Source: Pseudoalteromonas apostichopi (GTDB lineage Bacteria; Pseudomonadota; Gammaproteobacteria; Enterobacterales; Alteromonadaceae). Taken from it: DNA of 64,000 nt. This document shows, one piece after another, positions 59,912-64,000 of the stretch (within the stretch, counting starts at the first letter, position 1; each line of letters opens with the position of its first letter). A program made the position numbers and the translations under genes. The notes beneath the pieces are model-generated. The model was not told the origin of the DNA. It was given only the letters and a program-made list of their open reading frames with translations, and searched no databases. The DNA is taken from NCBI RefSeq assembly GCF_030297135.1, contig NZ_AP028066.1, positions 620,001-684,000 of the forward strand, in the 5' to 3' direction.

Positions 59912-61282
59912 TTAGTCTTTAAACATTTCCCGATTAATACCGTATTTAGTCATCTTGTCGTAAAGGGTTTTACGAGCAATTTGCAAAGTGACCATAGTAT
60001 CTTTAATGCTACCGTTGTTACGCTCTAACGCCTCTTCAATCAGTGATTGCTCATAAAAGCTGATTTTCTCAGCTAGGCTTAGGTCCTGAGCAAGTTCGTT
60101 TTCATTGTTTGCGTCGTTGTATGAAGCAAATGCTAAATCAGAGCCTAGCAATACTGCACGTTCGGCCTGATTTCTAAGTTCTCGCACATTACCTGGCCAA
60201 TCATAAGCAAGTAGGCGCTGTTTTGCTTCACTACTAAGTGGTGCAGGTGGCTTATGAAAGCGTGTTGCAGCAATTGAGCTAAAGTGTTTAAAAAGTAATG
60301 GAATATCGGCTTTTCTATCGCGTAATGCAGGAATACTCACTTTAACTAAGTTTAATCGATAATAAAGATCGGCTCTAAACTCACCTGCTTCTACCAAGGT
60401 CATCAAATCAACTTTTGTAGCAGCAACAATGCGTACATCTAAATCAATGGCGTGGTTGTCGCCTACAGGCGTGACTTTTCTCTCTTCAAGCACCCTAAGT
60501 AACTTGACTTGTAAACTTGCAGGCGTTGACTCTATTTCATCTAAAAAAACGGTACCTCCTTTAGCAAATTCAAATTTACCTTGGCGAGATTGCGTTGCAC
60601 CGGTGTAAGCCCCACTTGCCGCCCCAAATAACTCACTTTCAATTAATTGCTCAGGAATTGCACCACAGTTTATCGCTACGAAATTAGCCGCTGATCTGTT
60701 ACTTTGATCGTGCAAGTAACGAGCAACTAACTCTTTACCTGTACCTGTTTCACCTTCAATAAGCACATCGGCGGGAGTATCAATTACCGCATTAAGTAAA
60801 TGCATCATTTGTTGCATTTGCTCTGTTTCACCTAAAATACGCACACCGGGCGCAGAAGTTTTTTCTACCGCAATTTTCAAGGCGCGGTTTTCCATCACTA
60901 AAGCCCGTTTTTCTGAAGCACGCGCAATACAATCTAACAATTGCTCAGTAAGCGGCTTTTCAAATAAATCATAAGCCCCTAACTGCATAGCTTTAACCGC
61001 AACAGATACATCAGCAAAACCGGTAAGAAATATAACCGGCAGTTCACTATCAAACGCTTTTACTTGCTCTAAAAACTCCAAACCATCCATTTTTGGCATA
61101 TTTATGTCGCTAAGCACAATTCCCTCAAAACGACGACCCAGTTTTGAAAGTGCAGCTGTTGGTTCGCTAAAACACTGAACTTGATAACCCTCAATTTCAA
61201 GCAGTTGCTTTAATGAATCGCGGATCACCGCTTCGTCATCAATAACAATTACCTGATTACAGGTAGTTGCAACTACACTCAT
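59912..61282 (-). CDS. dctD: DctD: sigma-54 response regulator for C4-dicarboxylates
   Basis: 456 residues. Receiver domain with phospho-acceptor Asp59 (VLSDINMPKMDG) and acidic pocket DDE (15-17). Then the AAA+ sigma-54-activating domain: Walker A GETGTGKEL, the sigma-54 contact loop GAYTGA (Tyr variant of GAFTGA), Walker B GGTVFLDEIE, and a C-terminal Fis-type helix-turn-helix (NNGSIKDTMVTLQIARKTLYDKMTKYGI). Overlaps dctB by four bases (ATGA). Activates the porin-DASS operon when phosphorylated. Confidence 0.93.
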   Translation of the reverse strand: MSVVATTCNQVIVIDDEAVIRDSLKQLLEIEGYQVQCFSEPTAALSKLGRRFEGIVLSDINMPKMDGLEFLEQVKAFDSELPVIFLTGFADVSVAVKAMQLGAYDLFEKPLTEQLLDCIARASEKRALVMENRALKIAVEKTSAPGVRILGETEQMQQMMHLLNAVIDTPADVLIEGETGTGKELVARYLHDQSNRSAANFVAINCGAIPEQLIESELFGAASGAYTGATQSRQGKFEFAKGGTVFLDEIESTPASLQVKLLRVLEERKVTPVGDNHAIDLDVRIVAATKVDLMTLVEAGEFRADLYYRLNLVKVSIPALRDRKADIPLLFKHFSSIAATRFHKPPAPLSSEAKQRLLAYDWPGNVRELRNQAERAVLLGSDLAFASYNDANNENELAQDLSLAEKISFYEQSLIEEALERNNGSIKDTMVTLQIARKTLYDKMTKYGINREMFKD

Positions 61283-63018
61283 GATTGTTCCTTATTAGTT
61301 TGTAAGGTTATTATAAATTGTGCCCCGCCTTCAGGACGGTTGTGAGCCGATAGTCGACCATTAAATGAGTCTATAATTTGTCGTGAAATAGATAAACCAA
61401 GCCCTAAACCATTACTGGTTTTAGTACTATAAAAAGGCTCAAAAATATTACCTAATGCATGTTGATCAATACCCGGACCCGTATCAAGAATCGATAGCTT
61501 CACTCGGTCGTCGAAAAGTTCGAGCTCGAAACTCAATTCGCGCTTTTCTGATTCACTCATTGCTTGGCTGGCATTGGTGATTACGTTTACCAAGACTTGT
61601 TCAAACTTCACGCTGTCGACCCACACGGTTATGTTTGCGTCAATATCACTGGCTTTTACCTCGATATCGTCTTGTTTTAGCTGGGCGCTGGCGATCATTA
61701 GTGCATTTTTTAACATACTCGCTAAGCTTTGTTGCCTTAGTTGAGTTTGCGCCGGTTTACTAAAATGCTTTAACTGAGCAACAATTTTATGAACACGCTC
61801 TATTAACGACTGTACTAGCACTAAATTTTCGCCAGCTTGTTCAATATTGCCTTTCATAAGTAACCTTTTCGCACTTACTAAGTAGGTATTCATGGCACTC
61901 AAAGGTTGGTTTATTTCATGGTTAATGCCTGCACTTAATTGGCCTATCGTGGCCAATTTAGCTGTTTGGATCAGTGCTTTTTGAGCTTTTTCGAGCGCTT
62001 GGGTTCGTTCAATCACTTCTTGCTCAAGACTATGCCTTGAAAAAAGTAGTTTTTTATAACCAGCAAATCGTACCATTGCCATATGAATAAGCACCACAGC
62101 AATGGCATAAAACACACTAAACCAAAGAAGCCTTGGAATTTGTGCAAGCTCCACATTTGTCACATCCACCAACACACTGGCTTTAGCGTTTATAATGTCT
62201 ATTGTTTCGATGGCACTAATAAAGCGCGCTTGTTTGCCATCAAGCTGAATGTTTTGCTGCGCGGTTTGTTTACTTAAAGGCTTGTGATTATGGGCAAGTA
62301 AGCTCGGTTTATGAGACAAGTATCGGCGTGACTTAATTAAAGCAGCCATTTGTGCATCATTGAGGGGCTTAAGAGATTTTAAACGCCAGTCAGCAACATC
62401 TGACATCACAATTACACTGTCTTCTAAAGTGATATAAAAATGGGTGCTATCTGATGCATTAAGTAGTTGGCGGTCTTGCTCAAACTTTTTAGCATTAACC
62501 TTTAATGTTACAACGGCAATGACTTTCCCTTTATCTATAACCGGCTCTGAAAAATAAATACCGCGCTCACTTGAGCGCATGCCTAAAGCAAAATAGGCAA
62601 CTTTCCCACCTTGCTTGGCTAAATAAAAATAAGGCCGAAAAGCAAAATTACTTCCCAAAAAGGTGTAATCAACTTGCCAGTTACTACTTGCCACGACCGA
62701 ACCTGATAAATCCATTACATAGACATCTGATGCACCACTGGCACGTTGAATATCTTCTAAATAATAATTAACGGCTTGTTCGCCTATACCTTGCTTAATC
62801 ACAAAGGATTTAACTAAATCATTAGCACTCACTAAGGTAGGAATTGTTTTAAACCGGGCTAATTCACTGGAGAAGTAATGACTTAACTGAGTCGCTTGAA
62901 CACGGCTTTGTTGCTCTGCCTGCTGATAATCATGGGCTCGCCCAACGTAAAAAACTAACACAAGCAACAATAAAAGCATTGCACCTGCAATAACTAACTT
63001 TTTACTTAATGACGACAT
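61279..63018 (-). CDS. dctB: DctB: C4-dicarboxylate sensor histidine kinase
   Basis: 579 residues. Membrane helix (LVIAGAMLLLLLVLVFYVGRA), a periplasmic double-PAS sensor (about 40-300), second helix, then coiled coil and HisKA/HATPase: GINHEINQPLSAMNTYL carries the phospho-acceptor His, with ITNASQAMS, LDTGPGIDQ and STKTSNGLGLGLSISRQII. Typical DctB layout. It phosphorylates DctD; the genes overlap. The upstream TonB-receptor gene ends 23 bases before its ATG, hinting that the receptor is co-transcribed. Confidence 0.92.
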   Translation of the reverse strand: MSSLSKKLVIAGAMLLLLLVLVFYVGRAHDYQQAEQQSRVQATQLSHYFSSELARFKTIPTLVSANDLVKSFVIKQGIGEQAVNYYLEDIQRASGASDVYVMDLSGSVVASSNWQVDYTFLGSNFAFRPYFYLAKQGGKVAYFALGMRSSERGIYFSEPVIDKGKVIAVVTLKVNAKKFEQDRQLLNASDSTHFYITLEDSVIVMSDVADWRLKSLKPLNDAQMAALIKSRRYLSHKPSLLAHNHKPLSKQTAQQNIQLDGKQARFISAIETIDIINAKASVLVDVTNVELAQIPRLLWFSVFYAIAVVLIHMAMVRFAGYKKLLFSRHSLEQEVIERTQALEKAQKALIQTAKLATIGQLSAGINHEINQPLSAMNTYLVSAKRLLMKGNIEQAGENLVLVQSLIERVHKIVAQLKHFSKPAQTQLRQQSLASMLKNALMIASAQLKQDDIEVKASDIDANITVWVDSVKFEQVLVNVITNASQAMSESEKRELSFELELFDDRVKLSILDTGPGIDQHALGNIFEPFYSTKTSNGLGLGLSISRQIIDSFNGRLSAHNRPEGGAQFIITLQTNKEQS

Positions 63019-63041
63019 TCAAACCTTTGTGAGCAGCACAA

Positions 63042-64000
63042 CTAGAAATTAAACTGGTAGTGTAACGATAATTCTTCTGTTGTACCAGCGACAGCGCCAT
63101 TGTCCATACGTGGGTCAAACACGTTATATTTCTTGCCTAACAGATTTTCTGCTTTTAACGTTAACTGGCTCTTTGCGTTTACTTGCCATTTTAAACTGCC
63201 ACCTAATAAGCTATAGGCAGACTGTTTGAAGTGAGCACCAGTTACTGAACTTACCTCAACTTTATCACGCCATAATAAGTTTAAACTTACTTGCCAGCTG
63301 TCAGATAAGTTGTAGCTGCTAACTAAGCTTGCGAAACGCTTAAAGCTCGCATTAATTGGATCTTCAAAGTATTGCGTGTAAGTGCCCGTTACAGAGAACT
63401 CTTTACTTGATTGCCAAGTGCCATCAAGCTCGATACCACTGTTTTGAGTATTAAATGAGTTTGCAAAAGTAAATAAGGCATCATTAGATTGCGTTGGCTC
63501 AATGTTTATAAAGTCATTGAGTTCATTATAAAAAAATACGGCATTAGCTTGTAACTCTGAAGTTTGATAATGCCAAACAAGCTCAGTGGTTTTTACTGAT
63601 TCAGAGCGAAGTGATGGGTTACCTACGGTGACATCATCATTTGAAAAAAGCTCATTAGTAACCGGGGTTCTAAACGATTCGCCATATTGCACTTTAACGG
63701 TATGCTCTGGGTTTATAACATAAACACCCGCAAGACGAGGCGAAAGTTTACTGTCGATGTCTTTCACATCGTCATAGCGTGCCCCTATAAATAAAGTAAG
63801 TGCCTCTGAATAAGGTATTTTTAACTGCCCATACGCACTATATGTTTCGAAAGTATATTTAAGTGGCGCAAATTCAGGAAAGTCCATCACAGTCACGATA
63901 CCTTGCTGATAATAAGCGGGGTCAATAATGACTAACATAGACTCATCATCATAGTAATTGGTACGTACCCCTGCTTTTACTTGCTTAGCCTCTGCATATT
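63042..64000 (-). CDS. TonB-dependent receptor, C-terminal barrel (5' end outside window)
   Basis: The reading frame is open from the window edge; visible residues begin YAEAKQVKAGVRTNYYDDESMLV. The part seen is a TonB-dependent outer-membrane barrel: RVSPRLAGVYVINPEHTVKVQYGESFRTPVTNELF-type repeats, ENLLGKKYNVFDPRM and the aromatic end LSLHYQFNF. N-terminal plug not seen. It precedes dctBD by 23 bases on the same strand, so it may respond to or supply the dicarboxylate system. Substrate unknown. Confidence 0.88.
   Translation of the reverse strand, partial: YAEAKQVKAGVRTNYYDDESMLVIIDPAYYQQGIVTVMDFPEFAPLKYTFETYSAYGQLKIPYSEALTLFIGARYDDVKDIDSKLSPRLAGVYVINPEHTVKVQYGESFRTPVTNELFSNDDVTVGNPSLRSESVKTTELVWHYQTSELQANAVFFYNELNDFINIEPTQSNDALFTFANSFNTQNSGIELDGTWQSSKEFSVTGTYTQYFEDPINASFKRFASLVSSYNLSDSWQVSLNLLWRDKVEVSSVTGAHFKQSAYSLLGGSLKWQVNAKSQLTLKAENLLGKKYNVFDPRMDNGAVAGTTEELSLHYQFNF

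Overview
The window reads like chromosome of a marine gammaproteobacterium, most likely Pseudoalteromonas or a close Alteromonadales relative. The reasons are AT-rich DNA, E. coli-like housekeeping proteins (PEP carboxylase, uridine phosphorylase, two-domain cytidine deaminase, PpiC, YtfL), many TonB-dependent receptors and RND pumps, and a small chromosomal integron. No rRNA, tRNA, IS element or CRISPR array was seen.

Layout. 1-2.8 kb: edge-truncated dual-specificity phosphatase-like membrane protein, an orphan RskA-type anti-sigma factor, a HupE/UreJ membrane protein. 2.8-9.3 kb: AcrAB-TolC-like RND operon (adaptor, pump, outer membrane channel) with a TetR gene downstream and a strong TetR-type palindrome at its promoter. 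9.5-11.1 kb: phosphofructokinase and a small membrane protein. 11.2-22.2 kb: an apparent cyanophycin / beta-Asp-Arg utilisation region: exported S51 cyanophycinase, divergent TonB receptor, YfcC-type permease, isoaspartyl dipeptidase with a changed metal site, YtfL/PaeA-type exporter, periplasmic binding protein and arginase-family enzyme. 22.5-36.5 kb: DUF2189 protein, udp/cdd, a TPR histidine kinase, ppc, SDR and flavin proteins, two M24 peptidases and a second YfcC permease.

36.7-41.1 kb: a chromosomal integron. The intI gene is intact except for one in-frame amber codon. It has a perfect LexA box, an attI region, and five cassettes; each cassette's attC left core is complementary to that cassette's own left junction. 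41.2-50.4 kb: ppiC and a second RND operon (MexEF-OprN-like) with a divergent LysR regulator and a MexS-like oxidoreductase, DCC protein and YhhN protein downstream. 50.5-57.1 kb: diguanylate cyclase, serine hydrolase, DUF6279 lipoprotein, a Fur-controlled RyhB-like sRNA candidate, Sel1 protein, aldehyde dehydrogenase. 57.2-64 kb: a C4-dicarboxylate module (porin, DASS symporter, DctB/DctD) with a sigma-54 promoter before the porin, then a TonB receptor cut by the window edge.

Most noteworthy: the cyanophycin region with its variant dipeptidase, the LexA-boxed integron with an amber-interrupted integrase and a TIMP/NTR-like cassette protein, and the RyhB-like sRNA.
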